Shown: positions 43,325 to 52,505 of the stretch, one piece after another
Layout of the letters: each line of letters opens with the position of its first letter
Numbering within the stretch: the first letter of the stretch is position 1
Assembly: GCF_040907265.1 (NCBI RefSeq)
Contig: NZ_JBFOHP010000002.1
Location: 4,836,001-4,900,000 of the forward strand
Length of the DNA stretch: 64,000 nucleotides
Direction: 5' to 3'
From: Streptomyces sclerotialus
GTDB lineage: Bacteria > Actinomycetota > Actinomycetes > Streptomycetales > Streptomycetaceae
Position numbers and translations under genes: made by a program
Notes under the pieces: generated by a model
Database searches by the model: none
The model's input: only the letters and a program-made list of their open reading frames with translations
What the model was told of the DNA's origin: nothing

Positions 43325-44176
43325 TCATACGAACTTCAGCGCATCCGGGCCGAGGGGCGGTACGAGTCCCTCGGCCGCGGCCCGGGTGAGCAGCCCGCGC
43401 ACCGCCGCGTAGCCGTCCTCGCCCAGGTCCGCGCTGAACTCGTTCACGTACAGCCCGATGTGCTGGTCGGCGACGGCCGGGTCCATCTCCTGCGCGTGCT
43501 CCAGGACCCAGGCGCGGGAGGCCTCGGGGTCCTCCCACGCCATGCGTACGGACGTGGTGATCGTCCGGGCCAGCTCGCGCAGCGTCTCCTCGCCCAGCGA
43601 GCGCTTGGCGATGATCGCGCCGAGCGGGATCGGCAGCCCGGTCGTGGTCTCCCAGTGCTCGCCCATGTCGGCGAGGCAGGTCAGGCCGAAGTTCTGGTAC
43701 GTGAAGCGGGCCTCGTGGATGACCAGCCCCGCGTCGACGAGCCCGTCCCGCACCGCGGGCATGATCTCGTCGAACGGCATGACCCGGACCTCACCCACGC
43801 CGCCGGGCACCTGGTCCGCCGCCCACAGCCGGAACAGCAGGTACGCCGTGGACCGCTCGCTGGGCACGGCGACCGTACGGCCCTTGAGGTCCGCCGGCGT
43901 GGCCGCGTCCTTGGTCAGCACCAGCGGGCCGCAGCCGCGGCCGAGCGCGCCGCCGCAGGGCAGCAGCGCGTACTCGTCCAGTACCCAGGGCAGTTCGGCG
44001 TAGGACACCTTCAGCACGTCCAGCTCGCCGCGCTCGGCCATGCCGTTGGTGAGGTCGATGTCCGCGAAGGTGACCTCCGGCGCCGCGGCGCCGGGGACCT
44101 TGCCGTGCGCCCAGGCGTGGAAGACGAACGTGTCGTTCGGGCAGGGCGAAAACGCGATCTTGAGCGCCTGGCTCAT
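43325..44176 (-). CDS. mqnD: 1,4-dihydroxy-6-naphthoate synthase (futalosine pathway)
   Basis: Acts on cyclic dehypoxanthine futalosine to give 1,4-dihydroxy-6-naphthoate in menaquinone synthesis. The 283-residue periplasmic-binding-like fold starts LKIAFSPCPNDTFVFHAW, has the catalytic His region DAGLVIHEARFTYQ, PSERSTAYLLFRLW and TGLPIPLGAIIAKR. Its ATG overlaps the mqnB stop by four bases (ATGA), so the two are translationally coupled. Streptomyces lack the classical o-succinylbenzoate route, so this pathway should be essential. Confidence 0.94.
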   Translation of the reverse strand: MSQALKIAFSPCPNDTFVFHAWAHGKVPGAAAPEVTFADIDLTNGMAERGELDVLKVSYAELPWVLDEYALLPCGGALGRGCGPLVLTKDAATPADLKGRTVAVPSERSTAYLLFRLWAADQVPGGVGEVRVMPFDEIMPAVRDGLVDAGLVIHEARFTYQNFGLTCLADMGEHWETTTGLPIPLGAIIAKRSLGEETLRELARTITTSVRMAWEDPEASRAWVLEHAQEMDPAVADQHIGLYVNEFSADLGEDGYAAVRGLLTRAAAEGLVPPLGPDALKFV

Positions 44177-44904
44177 GGCGTGCTCCTTGCGGACAGGGCT
44201 CGCGGCAGATCGGCGAAGGCGGCGGTGAGGGCGGCGAGCGCCTCCCCGATCCGCCAGGCGGCGCGGTCCCGCGGGCCGACGGGGTTGGAGATCGTACGGA
44301 GTTCCAGCACGGGCAGGCCGTGCGCGGCGGCGGCCTCGGCGACGCCGAAGCCCTCCATCGCCTCGGCGAGCGCACGCGGGTGGCGGGCCAGCAGCTCCTT
44401 CGCGCGGGCCGCGCTGCCGGTGACGGTGGAGCCGGTGAGGACGGTGCCGGGCAGCGCGCCGGTGGCCGCGGCGACGGCCGCGACCAGGTCCTCGGGCGGG
44501 CGGTGCGCGTCCGTGCCGAAGCCGAGCGCGGTGACCGGCAGGAAGCCGTCGGGGGTCTCGGCGCCGAGATCGGCGGCGGCGATCTCCTCGGCGACGACCA
44601 GCGAGCCGACGGGCGCGCCGGGCGCGAAGCCGCCGCCGATGCCGGCCGAGACGACGAGGTCGTACGAGGTCGCGGGGGACAGCGCGGCGGCCGTGAGGGC
44701 CGTGGCGGTGCCGGCCGCGGCGGCGGCCGGGCCCACGCCGGCGGCGAGGGCGTCGAGGGCGTACGGGCCCTCGGGGGATTCGGGCCGCACAGTGCGGTGC
44801 AGCGCGAAGCCGCCCGGTACGGGGATGCGCTCGGGCCGTCCCGCCGCCGCGGCGGTGACCGCGTCGCGTTCGGCGGGGACGGCGGTGACGACCAGGATGT
44901 GCAT
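44173..44904 (-). CDS. mqnB: Futalosine hydrolase
   Basis: Removes hypoxanthine from futalosine. A 243-residue nucleoside-phosphorylase-fold protein starting MHILVVTAVPAERDAV. It has the conserved LVVSAGIGGGFAPG, the substrate Glu in ALAEAMEGFGVAEAA, and the catalytic Asp-region LRTISNPVGPRDRAAW. It is followed by mqnD with a 4-bp overlap and preceded by the DUF2771 lipoprotein gene at 29 bp. Confidence 0.94.
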   Translation of the reverse strand: MHILVVTAVPAERDAVTAAAAGRPERIPVPGGFALHRTVRPESPEGPYALDALAAGVGPAAAAAGTATALTAAALSPATSYDLVVSAGIGGGFAPGAPVGSLVVAEEIAAADLGAETPDGFLPVTALGFGTDAHRPPEDLVAAVAAATGALPGTVLTGSTVTGSAARAKELLARHPRALAEAMEGFGVAEAAAAHGLPVLELRTISNPVGPRDRAAWRIGEALAALTAAFADLPRALSARSTP

Positions 44905-44933
44905 CAGGTGACCGGGCGGTTCAGCGGCGGCGC

Positions 44934-45449
44934 TCAGGAGTCGGCGCGCTTGAGCTTGATGTTCCAGACGCCGGTGTACTTGCCGCCCTTGGACGTCATG
45001 ATCGAGATCGTCGCGGAGTCCGACATCTGCTGGGTCTGCTGGCTGTAGAAGACGCGGTCGCTCTCCAGCGAGGTGTACGTCTGCTTGCTCAGGCTGGTCA
45101 TCGGCATGCCGTTGGACATCGCGATCCAGCCCTGCTCGGCCATGTCCGGCTCGACGCCGAGGCGCACCTTGTCACCGGGGTGCACGGTGAGCGTCTGCTC
45201 CGGCTCCGCGGTCATGCACTTCTCGAACTTGGCCTGCTCGGCCTTCTTCTTGGAAGTGAGGTCACCGAGGGTCTTGCCGTCCTCGTAGCAGGAGGCTTCG
45301 GCCGTGACGCTGTCCTGGCCGGCGGTCACGGTGGCCCGCGGCGTGGGCTGGTCACAGGCGGAGAGGACGAGCAGTCCCAGGGACACGGCGCCCGCGGCGG
45401 CGACGGCACGGCGGCCCTTGCCCCGGAGCGAGGAGGAGAACGCGGTCAT
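44934..45449 (-). CDS. DUF2771 lipoprotein
   Basis: A 171-residue exported lipoprotein: basic start (SSSLRGKGRRAV), hydrophobic core and lipobox LSAC (residues 29-32). The mature part has two further Cys residues (ASCYEDGK and FEKCMT) that may form a disulfide, and a beta-rich C-terminus (VWNIKLKRADS). DUF2771 has no known role. It precedes mqnB by 29 bp and may share its transcript. Confidence 0.85.
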   Translation of the reverse strand: MTAFSSSLRGKGRRAVAAAGAVSLGLLVLSACDQPTPRATVTAGQDSVTAEASCYEDGKTLGDLTSKKKAEQAKFEKCMTAEPEQTLTVHPGDKVRLGVEPDMAEQGWIAMSNGMPMTSLSKQTYTSLESDRVFYSQQTQQMSDSATISIMTSKGGKYTGVWNIKLKRADS

Positions 45450-45506
45450 GCGGGCAGGCTATCTGGCCGTCCGGCCCGCACGACGCCGGGGTACGGTGCG
45501 CGCTCC

Positions 45507-45553
45507 TTCGTGTGCCGCGGGTTACGCCACTTCGTGTGCGCGGGTTACGCCAC
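45507..45553. repeat. 24-bp tandem duplication spanning an MFS stop codon
   Basis: The unit TTCGTGTGCCGCGGGTTACG...CCAC (45507-45530) is repeated at 45531-45553 with one base fewer. The second copy supplies the MFS stop (TAA at 45545-45547, minus strand). Confidence 0.85.
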
Positions 45554-47056
45554 GCGGGGGCGTGCCGCGCCGTGCCGGCGGGCCGCGGTGAGCAGCCCCC
45601 GTACGGTCGTGGCGGCCGCCACGGCGAGGCCGGCGGAGGCCACCGCGAGGCCCAGTACGCCGTGCAGCGGCAGGGCGATGCCCAGCGCCCCGCCCACCAC
45701 CCACGACAGCTGGAGCAGCGTCTCGGACCGGGCGAAGGCGGACGTACGGAAGGACTCCGGCACGTCCCGCTGGATCAGCGCGTCCAGTGACAGCTTCGCC
45801 AGCGCCTGGCACAGCCCGGCGGCCGCGGCCGTGGCGGTCACCATCACGCTCGCCAGTACGGCGTGGAGCAGGGCGGCGGCGACCGTGACGCCGAGGGCCA
45901 GCGCCAGCACCACCGCGATGATCACTTCCGGGCCGCGCGCCCGCAGCCAGGCCCCGATCGCCGTCCCCAGCGCGTTCCCGGTGCCCGCCGCCACCGCCAC
46001 CAGCCCCAGCGACATCGCCGGACTCAGCCCGCCCAGCGGATGCTCGCGCAGCAGGAACGCCAGGAAGAAGGTGAGGAAGCCGGAGAGCGCGCGCAGCGCG
46101 GCGTTCGCCTGGAGGCCGCGCAGCACGGACCGGCCCACCGTGCGCAGTCCGGGCCGGGGGCGGCCCGCGCGCCGCCCCACCGGGGCCTCCGCCTCGCCGC
46201 GCGCCGAGTCGACCTTGTGCGGCAGTGAGAAGGACAGGAACGTGCCGGCGGCGAACACCGCGCACGCGCCGTACAGCGGCCAGGCCGGGCCGAGCTGGTG
46301 CAGCCCGGCACCCAGCGGGGCCGCCGCGCCGGTGGCCAGCAGCCCCGCGAGGGTGACTCTGGAATTCGCCTTCACGAGGGAGAAGCGGCGCGGCAGCAGT
46401 CTGGGCACCACCGCCGAACGCACCACGCCGTACGCCTTGGACGACACCAGCACGCCGAGCGCGGCCGGGTACAGCTCCAGCCCGCCGGTGGCCACCGCGC
46501 CCGACATGGTGAGCGCCAGTACCGCACGGGCCAGCATCGCCCCGGCCATCGCGGCGCGCCGGCCGTGCGGTATCCGGTCCAGCAGCGGGCCGACGACGGG
46601 CGCGAGGAGCGCGAACGGCGCCATGGTGACCGCGAGATACAGCGCCACCCGGCCGCGCGCCTGGTCCGTGGGGACGGAGAAGAAGACGGTGGAGGCGAGC
46701 GCGACGGTGATCAGTACGTCGCCCGCGGAGTTCACCGCGTGCAGTTCGATCAGCTTGCCGAGGCCCGACTCGCCCGCGCCGTGCGCGTGCGTCGCCCGGC
46801 GGACGGCGCGCCCGGTGGCGGTGAACGGCCGGCGTACCGCGGCCCCCGCGGCCCGGCCCGCGCGGCCCACGGCCCGGCCCGCGCCACGGACCGGGCCGCT
46901 GCCTTCGGTCGATGCCCTGGCGGCGGCCACGTCGTCATACTGCCCGAAACGCCGCCCCAACTCGCCCAGCTGATGCCAGTTTCCATGAGTTTCCATGGGT
47001 TCCTGCCCCGGCGGGCAGGGGGTGGCGGACGGGCCCGTGGCGGCTGCCGGTGACAT
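45545..47056 (-). CDS. MFS transporter with long basic N-terminus
   Basis: A 503-residue major-facilitator protein of the macrolide-efflux-like group. About 110 residues of soluble lead, rich in Gly/Arg/Ala (AGRAVGRAGRAAGAAVRR), precede twelve membrane helices starting ELHAVNSAGDVLITVALAST. GPLLDRIPHGRRAAMAG is motif A, and SLDALIQRDVPESFRTSAFA is a conserved cytoplasmic loop in MFS proteins of this group. ATG 47056 has GGGAG six bases upstream; ATG 46996 (METHGNWHQ) is also possible. Substrate unknown. Divergent from the DUF3027 gene. Confidence 0.85.
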   Translation of the reverse strand: MSPAAATGPSATPCPPGQEPMETHGNWHQLGELGRRFGQYDDVAAARASTEGSGPVRGAGRAVGRAGRAAGAAVRRPFTATGRAVRRATHAHGAGESGLGKLIELHAVNSAGDVLITVALASTVFFSVPTDQARGRVALYLAVTMAPFALLAPVVGPLLDRIPHGRRAAMAGAMLARAVLALTMSGAVATGGLELYPAALGVLVSSKAYGVVRSAVVPRLLPRRFSLVKANSRVTLAGLLATGAAAPLGAGLHQLGPAWPLYGACAVFAAGTFLSFSLPHKVDSARGEAEAPVGRRAGRPRPGLRTVGRSVLRGLQANAALRALSGFLTFFLAFLLREHPLGGLSPAMSLGLVAVAAGTGNALGTAIGAWLRARGPEVIIAVVLALALGVTVAAALLHAVLASVMVTATAAAAGLCQALAKLSLDALIQRDVPESFRTSAFARSETLLQLSWVVGGALGIALPLHGVLGLAVASAGLAVAAATTVRGLLTAARRHGAARPRVA

Positions 47057-47323
47057 TTGCCGCTCCCGCCGGGGGGTCGTACACGATTGAAGGGGTAGCG
47101 TGTGTAGCGCGCCACCGGCGGTCGCTCTTGGCCGCGCGCCTTGCCGCGATCCCGCAGAATGGTTCGTATAGGCGCGCTGCTTCTGGAGGGCTGATCGGGC
47201 GCGGACGTCGACGCGGTCCCCAGGTCCGCTCCGCCCGCCCCGGCCCGTCGGTCGTCCGGACAGGTTCAGGACGGCTCCGGCCGGCGCGCTCGTGAGACGG
47301 CGTGGAAGAGAGAATCGATTCTT

Positions 47324-48388
47324 GTGAGTGCTGCGATGCGAAGCCGTACGCCCGACCGCCTCTGCGCCGAGGCCGTCGAACTCGCCCGTGCGGCGGCCGA
47401 GGAGGCCGCCCTGCCGGGCATGGTCGGTGAGCACGTCGACGCAGTCGCCGACGGGGACCGCGTCGTCACCCATCTGTTCGAGTGCCGGGAGCCGGGTTAC
47501 CGGGGCTGGCGCTGGGCCGTCACCGTCGCCCGTGCCTCCCGCGCCAAGGTCGTCACGCTCGACGAGTCGGTCCTGCTGCCCGGCCCCGACGCCCTGCTGG
47601 CCCCCGAATGGGTTCCGTGGAGCGAGCGGCTGCGCCCCGGCGACATGGGCCCGGGCGACCTGCTGCCGACGGAGGCGGAGGACCTGCGGCTGGAGCCGGG
47701 GTTCATGGCCGACGAGACGTTCGGCGACAACGGCGGCGTGGTCGTCTCGCCCGTCGCCCCCGGCTCGCCGGACGCCGAGGCCACCGGTCCGACGGCGGCG
47801 GACCGCGCCGACGCGGCGCGCGCCGCCCGTTCCGCTTCCGCGCGGGAGGCCGGAGCCGCGGACGCCGCGGAGGCCGCCGAGGCCGCCAGGGGTCCGCTCG
47901 CGGAGCTGGCCGAGGCGGAGGACGCGGACGTCGTCGCCGGGACTCCCGCACACCAGGCCACGGCCCCGGCCCGCGGCAGCATCGCCGCGGTCGCCGAGGA
48001 GCTGGGCATGGCCCGGCACCGGGTGCTCTCCCGGTACGGGCTGCACACCGCGGCTGACCGCTGGGAGGAGGCGTACGGCGCCAAGACCCCGATGGCGCAG
48101 GCCGCCCCCGCCGCCTGCATGAGCTGCGGCTTCCTCGTACCGCTCGCCGGCTCGCTCCGGCAGGCCTTCGGCGTCTGCGCGAACGAGTTCTCCCCGGCGG
48201 ACGGCCGGGTCGTCTCGCTGGCGTACGGCTGCGGTGGCCACTCCGAGGCCGCCGTGATGCCGAAGCCGCCGCGCCCGGCGCCGCCGGTCATCGACGAGAC
48301 GGTCGTCGAGCCGCTGCCGCTCCGTCCGGACCGCACGGGCGGCTCGGTCTCGGAGGGCGAACCGGCCGAGGAGCTCGGCCACAGCTGA
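47324..48388 (+). CDS. DUF3027 protein
   Basis: A 354-residue actinobacterial protein of the DUF3027 family, function unknown. The N-terminal half (about 1-130) has EAVELARAAAEEAALPGMVG, REPGYRGWRWAVTVARA and APEWVPWSERLRPGDMGPGD. An Ala/Glu-rich linker follows, and the C-terminal half has ARHRVLSRYGLHTAADRW and a Cys cluster (CMSCGF, GVCANEFSP, YGCGGHSE) that could bind a metal. GTG 47324 is the first good start. The product is cytoplasmic by appearance. Confidence 0.86.
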   Translation: MSAAMRSRTPDRLCAEAVELARAAAEEAALPGMVGEHVDAVADGDRVVTHLFECREPGYRGWRWAVTVARASRAKVVTLDESVLLPGPDALLAPEWVPWSERLRPGDMGPGDLLPTEAEDLRLEPGFMADETFGDNGGVVVSPVAPGSPDAEATGPTAADRADAARAARSASAREAGAADAAEAAEAARGPLAELAEAEDADVVAGTPAHQATAPARGSIAAVAEELGMARHRVLSRYGLHTAADRWEEAYGAKTPMAQAAPAACMSCGFLVPLAGSLRQAFGVCANEFSPADGRVVSLAYGCGGHSEAAVMPKPPRPAPPVIDETVVEPLPLRPDRTGGSVSEGEPAEELGHS

Positions 48389-48632
48389 GCCGGCCGGCCT
48401 CCCGAACCGCAGCAGTACCGGCCGCCGGCCGCACCGGCCCCCGGCGCGCGACACGCTCCGGGGTGCCGTGGGTCACCTGCCGGCCGCCGCACACCGGGGC
48501 CCCGGGCCCTGGGTCACGTTCGCGCCCCGTTGGTGCGGCATGTCGTACCCCGGCCGTCGGCGGGGCACCCGAGGCGGAAGAATGACACGTGAAGCCGCCG
48601 CGGGGCGGGAAGCTGTGTGCGAGGGAGCAGTC

Positions 48633-51600
48633 GTGAGCCGTAGGGCGACCGTCCGGAATCCCGTCGATGGTGCGGACCCCTTCGGAGCCGCGCGGTTGCG
48701 GCGGGGTGTGCTGGACGCCTGGGCCGGCTCCCCGGCCCGCTTCCGCGAGGACGCCAACGCCGAGGAGGACCTCGCCCTCGGCGGGTACCGCGACCGGCTC
48801 GTGGTCGAGCTGGCCCAGAACGCCGCCGACGCGGCCGCGCGTGCCGGAGTGCCCGGCCGGCTGCGCCTGACGCTGCATCCGGGCGAGGACGGCGCGCACG
48901 CGGTCCTGGTGGCCTCCAACACGGGCGCGCCGCTGGACGCGGCGGGCGTCGAGTCGCTCTCCACCCTGCGCGCCTCCGCCAAGCGGGACAGCGACGCGGC
49001 CTCCGGCGCGGTCGGCCGCTTCGGCGTCGGCTTCGCCGCCGTGCTGGCGGTGACCGACGAGCCGGCGGTGGTCGGCCGGACCGGCGGAGTGCGCTGGTCG
49101 CTGGCCGAGGCCCGGTCGATGGCGCTGGACGTCGCGGCCCACAGTCCGGGCCTGGGCAACGAACTGCGGCGCCGGGACGGCCATGTGCCGCTGCTGCGGC
49201 TGCCGCTGCCGGCCGAGGGGACGGCCCCCGAGGGGTACGACACCGCCGTGGTGCTGCCGCTCCGGGACGGCGCGGCCGAGGACCTGACGCGCCGTCTGCT
49301 GGCCGCCGCCGACGACGCGCTGCTGCTGACCCTGCCGGGGCTGGCCGAGGTGGTCATCGAGACCCCGGAGGGCGTGCGCGAGCTGCGCCGCGGCGCCGAC
49401 GGCCCGTACGTCGTCGTCGAGGACAGCGTGCGCGGCACGGTCCGGTGGCGGGTCGCCTCCGACGGCGGTCCGCTGGACCCCGCACTGCTGAGTGACCGCC
49501 CCGTCGAGGAACGGCTGCGGCCCGCCTGGTCGGTGACGTGGGCGGTCCCGGTGGACGCCGAGGGCGAGCCGGTACGCCCCGCCACCGCGCCCGTGCTGCA
49601 CGCGCCGACCCCCACGGACGAACCGCTGGGGCTGCCCGCGCTGCTCATCGCCTCGCTGCCGCTGGAGCCGACCCGCCGCCACGTCGCGCCGGGCCCGCTC
49701 GCGGACTTCCTGGCCGAGCGCGCCGCCGACACGTACGCCACGCTGCTGCGGGACTGGGAGCCGGCCTCCGTCGGCACCATCGGCCTCGTGCCGGGGCCGC
49801 TCGGCAAGGGCGGCCTGGACGGCGAGCTGCGGCGGCTGGTGCTGGAACGGCTGCCGCGGGTGCCGTTCCTGCCCAGCGCCGCGACGGGCGCCGCGGTGCG
49901 CCGGGAGGCCGGCCACGCGCTCGACACCTGGCCGGAGGCCGGCGAACCGGCCGGCACCGGGACCGACGGGCCGTACGTGCTGCGCCCCGTCGAGGCCGAG
50001 CTGGTCGAGGGCGCGGGCGCCGGGACCGTCGCCGTCCTGGCCGAGCTCTTCCCCAGCCTGCTCCCCGCCGGCCTGGAGCGGCGGCCCGAGCTGCGCGCGC
50101 TGGGCGTGGCCCGGGTGCCGCTGGGCGAGGTGATCGACCGGCTGGCCGGGGTGGAGCGCACGCCGTCCTGGTGGTGGCGGCTGTACGAGTCGCTGGCCGG
50201 CACCGACCCGGACCGGCTGAGCGGGCTCCCCGTACCGCTCGCGGGCGGCCCGTCCCAGGAGGGCGGGGGCGTCCGGACGACGATCGGCCCCCGCCAGGTC
50301 CTGCTGCCCCTTCCGGACACGGGGACGGAAGCGGCGTCCCGGCACCGCACCCTGGCCCGGCTGGGCCTGAAGGTCGCGCACCCGGACGCGGTGCACCCGC
50401 TGCTGGAGAAGCTGGGCGCGGTGTCCGCCACGCCGCGCGCCGTCCTGCGGACCCCCCAGGTACGCGCCGCGGTCGCGCATTCCCTGGAGGCGGCCGAGGA
50501 CGAGTACGACGTCTTCGAGGAGGAGCCGGCGGACGGCCCCGGCGGCGCCCTGAGCGGCGAGGAGCTGGCCGAGGCCGTGCTCGGACTGGTCCGCGACGCG
50601 GGGCTGGCCCCGGGCGACGAGCCGTGGCTGGGCGCGCTCGCGCTGCCCGACGAGGACGGCGAGCCGGCCCCGGCGGGGGAGCTGGTCTACCCGGGCAGCG
50701 CGTTCGAGCGGGTCATCCGGGACGGCGAACTGGCCTGCGTGGACGAGGAGCTGGCGGCCCGCTGGGGCGAGCAGCCGCTGACCGCGGTGGGCGTGCTGGC
50801 GGACTTCGCGCTGGTCCGCGCCCAGGACGTGGTCCTGGACCCGGACGAGCTGGAGCCCCGGGACGGCGACTTCGCCGAGCCGGACGACGTCGGCCTGCTG
50901 GACGCGGTCGACGTCTGGTGCGAGGACGTCCTCGACGGCCTGCCGGAGACTCCCGTGCCGCCGGTCGCCACCGAGATCGTCGCCGTCCGCGACCTGGAAC
51001 TGGTCGACGACGACGCCTGGCCGCAGGTGCTGGCCATGCTGTCGCAGCCGCCGCTGCGGGACGCGCTCACCGCGCCGGTCCGGGTGCTGCTCCCGGACGG
51101 CACGACGGAGACGGTGCGCCCGTACACGGCGTGGTGGCTGCGCGGCCACCCCGTGCTCGACGGCCGGCGCCCCGCCGGTCTGCGCGCGGCGGGCGGCGAT
51201 CCGCTGCTGGCGGGCCTGTACGAGTCGGCGGACGCCGGCGAGGTGGACGCGCAGGTGCTGCGCGCGCTCGGCGTGCGGACCTCGGTGGCGGCGCTGCTGG
51301 ACGAGCCGGGCGGCGCCGCCGAACTGCTCTCCCGGCTGGCCGACGAGGACTCCGAGGTGACGCCCGCTCAGCTGCACGCCCTGTACGGCGCGCTGGCCGG
51401 GCTGGACCCCGAACAGGTGACGCTGCCGGACGAGCTGCGGGCCGTGGTGGGGGACGCGGTACGGGTGGTGGACGCGGCCGACGCGGTGATCGCGGACGCG
51501 CCGGATCTGCTGCCGCTGGCCGGTGACCGGCCGCTGCTGCCGGTCGGTCCGGCCCGCGCCGCGGCCCTGGCCGAGCTGCTCCAGGTACGCCGGCTGAGCG

Positions 51601-51914
51601 AGGAGTGCACCGCCGAGGTGCGGAGCGAGGGCACGGTGCGCGAGGTGCCGGACGCGGTACGCGCCCTGCTGGGCCCCGACACGCCCGCTACGTACGTCGA
51701 GCACGACGAACTGCTGGTGGCGGCGGACGCCGGGGACACCGGGCTGGACTGGCGGCGGGCCGCCGACGGCACGGTGCACGCGGCCACGTTCGAAGGCGTG
51801 GCGGCCGGGCTGGCCTGGGCCACCGGTCAGTGGCCGCGCCGCTTCGAGGTGGCGGCGCTGCTGGAGGACCCGACCCGTACGGAGGAACTGGCGCGGGCCC
51901 GCTGGTTCGACTGA
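48633..51914 (+). CDS. Large GHKL ATPase of the sacsin/Hsp90-like type
   Basis: A 1093-residue protein whose N-terminal 250 residues form a GHKL ATPase domain: YRDRLVVELAQNAADAAAR supplies the catalytic Glu and metal Asn, LVASNTGAPLDAAGVESL the DxGxG-equivalent, and VGRFGVGFAAVLAVTDEP the nucleotide lid. This is the sacsin N-terminal type of Hsp90-like fold. The remaining 800 residues are Leu/Asp/Glu-rich without named domains and end EELARARWFD. GTG 48633 follows GAGGGAG at five bases; an upstream ATG (48582) lacks such a signal. It may be a chaperone-like or quality-control protein; no partner gene is recognisable beside it except DUF3027 upstream. Confidence 0.88.
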   Translation: MSRRATVRNPVDGADPFGAARLRRGVLDAWAGSPARFREDANAEEDLALGGYRDRLVVELAQNAADAAARAGVPGRLRLTLHPGEDGAHAVLVASNTGAPLDAAGVESLSTLRASAKRDSDAASGAVGRFGVGFAAVLAVTDEPAVVGRTGGVRWSLAEARSMALDVAAHSPGLGNELRRRDGHVPLLRLPLPAEGTAPEGYDTAVVLPLRDGAAEDLTRRLLAAADDALLLTLPGLAEVVIETPEGVRELRRGADGPYVVVEDSVRGTVRWRVASDGGPLDPALLSDRPVEERLRPAWSVTWAVPVDAEGEPVRPATAPVLHAPTPTDEPLGLPALLIASLPLEPTRRHVAPGPLADFLAERAADTYATLLRDWEPASVGTIGLVPGPLGKGGLDGELRRLVLERLPRVPFLPSAATGAAVRREAGHALDTWPEAGEPAGTGTDGPYVLRPVEAELVEGAGAGTVAVLAELFPSLLPAGLERRPELRALGVARVPLGEVIDRLAGVERTPSWWWRLYESLAGTDPDRLSGLPVPLAGGPSQEGGGVRTTIGPRQVLLPLPDTGTEAASRHRTLARLGLKVAHPDAVHPLLEKLGAVSATPRAVLRTPQVRAAVAHSLEAAEDEYDVFEEEPADGPGGALSGEELAEAVLGLVRDAGLAPGDEPWLGALALPDEDGEPAPAGELVYPGSAFERVIRDGELACVDEELAARWGEQPLTAVGVLADFALVRAQDVVLDPDELEPRDGDFAEPDDVGLLDAVDVWCEDVLDGLPETPVPPVATEIVAVRDLELVDDDAWPQVLAMLSQPPLRDALTAPVRVLLPDGTTETVRPYTAWWLRGHPVLDGRRPAGLRAAGGDPLLAGLYESADAGEVDAQVLRALGVRTSVAALLDEPGGAAELLSRLADEDSEVTPAQLHALYGALAGLDPEQVTLPDELRAVVGDAVRVVDAADAVIADAPDLLPLAGDRPLLPVGPARAAALAELLQVRRLSEECTAEVRSEGTVREVPDAVRALLGPDTPATYVEHDELLVAADAGDTGLDWRRAADGTVHAATFEGVAAGLAWATGQWPRRFEVAALLEDPTRTEELARARWFD

Positions 51915-51965
51915 CGGACGGAGTCCGGGACCGGACGGCGGGCGGGGGCCCGGATCATCCGAGGG

Positions 51966-52250
51966 TCAGGCGTCGGGAACGGCGGCCTGGCCCTCGGCGC
52001 TTTTCGCCGCCGCGGCGCGCTTTATCGCGGCGTCGCGCTTGCGGACGTACCAGACGCCGAGCAGGCCGAGACCGCCGCCGGCCAGGCAGGTCCAGACCCA
52101 CCAGGTGGTGCCCCGGTCGTCGAACCAGCCGTAGAAGGGGAGCTGGGCCAGGAAGAGCACGAACCAGATGACGGTGCCGCCGGTGATGGTGGCGACGACG
52201 GGCCCTTCCAGTGGGGCGGGCGCCTCGCGCAGTTCGGACTTCTTCCACAT
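51966..52250 (-). CDS. DUF2530 membrane protein
   Basis: A 94-residue actinobacterial protein with two membrane helices (VVATITGGTVIWFVLFLAQL and TWWVWTCLAGGGLGLLGVWY) after the cytosolic lead MWKKSELREAPAPLEGP, and a basic Lys/Ala-rich tail. This arrangement is that of DUF2530. Function unknown. ATG 52250 is the conserved start. It faces the NCS2 permease gene across a 255-bp divergent promoter region. Confidence 0.85.
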   Translation of the reverse strand: MWKKSELREAPAPLEGPVVATITGGTVIWFVLFLAQLPFYGWFDDRGTTWWVWTCLAGGGLGLLGVWYVRKRDAAIKRAAAAKSAEGQAAVPDA

Positions 52251-52406
52251 ACCACCAAGCTTACGGCGGGCGGGGCCGCCGGCTGTCCCCGGCACTCGCC
52301 GAAGCGCCGCGAACCTGGTCCGGCCCTGTCGGCACAGGGGTCTACGCGCGGAGATAGCGATCATTGATTTGTTTATTCATACTGAACCTTTCTGGATCTG
52401 ACCGGT

Positions 52407-52424
52407 TTCTATCGTCTGATAGAA
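52407..52424. promoter_or_regulatory. Operator-like dyad upstream of the purine-type permease
   Basis: TTCTATC-GTCT-GATAGAA is a perfect 7-bp dyad in an unusually AT-rich patch (about 52365-52440), 82 bp before the permease ATG. The patch likely contains the promoter. A purine-responsive repressor is the natural guess. Confidence 0.55.
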
Positions 52425-52505
52425 CAAAACTGATCCGATCGTTGTGTGGTCCGGGCCCCGGACCGCCCGCGCCTCCCCAGGCCCGTACCACTGAGGTCAC
52501 CACCC

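Noticed and set aside
48288..51779. 1163-codon open frame on the minus strand opposite the GHKL ATPase
   Set aside because: Composition (Arg/Gln/Gly/Val-rich) is that of an antisense shadow, while the plus strand has a clear ATPase domain and a good ribosome-binding site.
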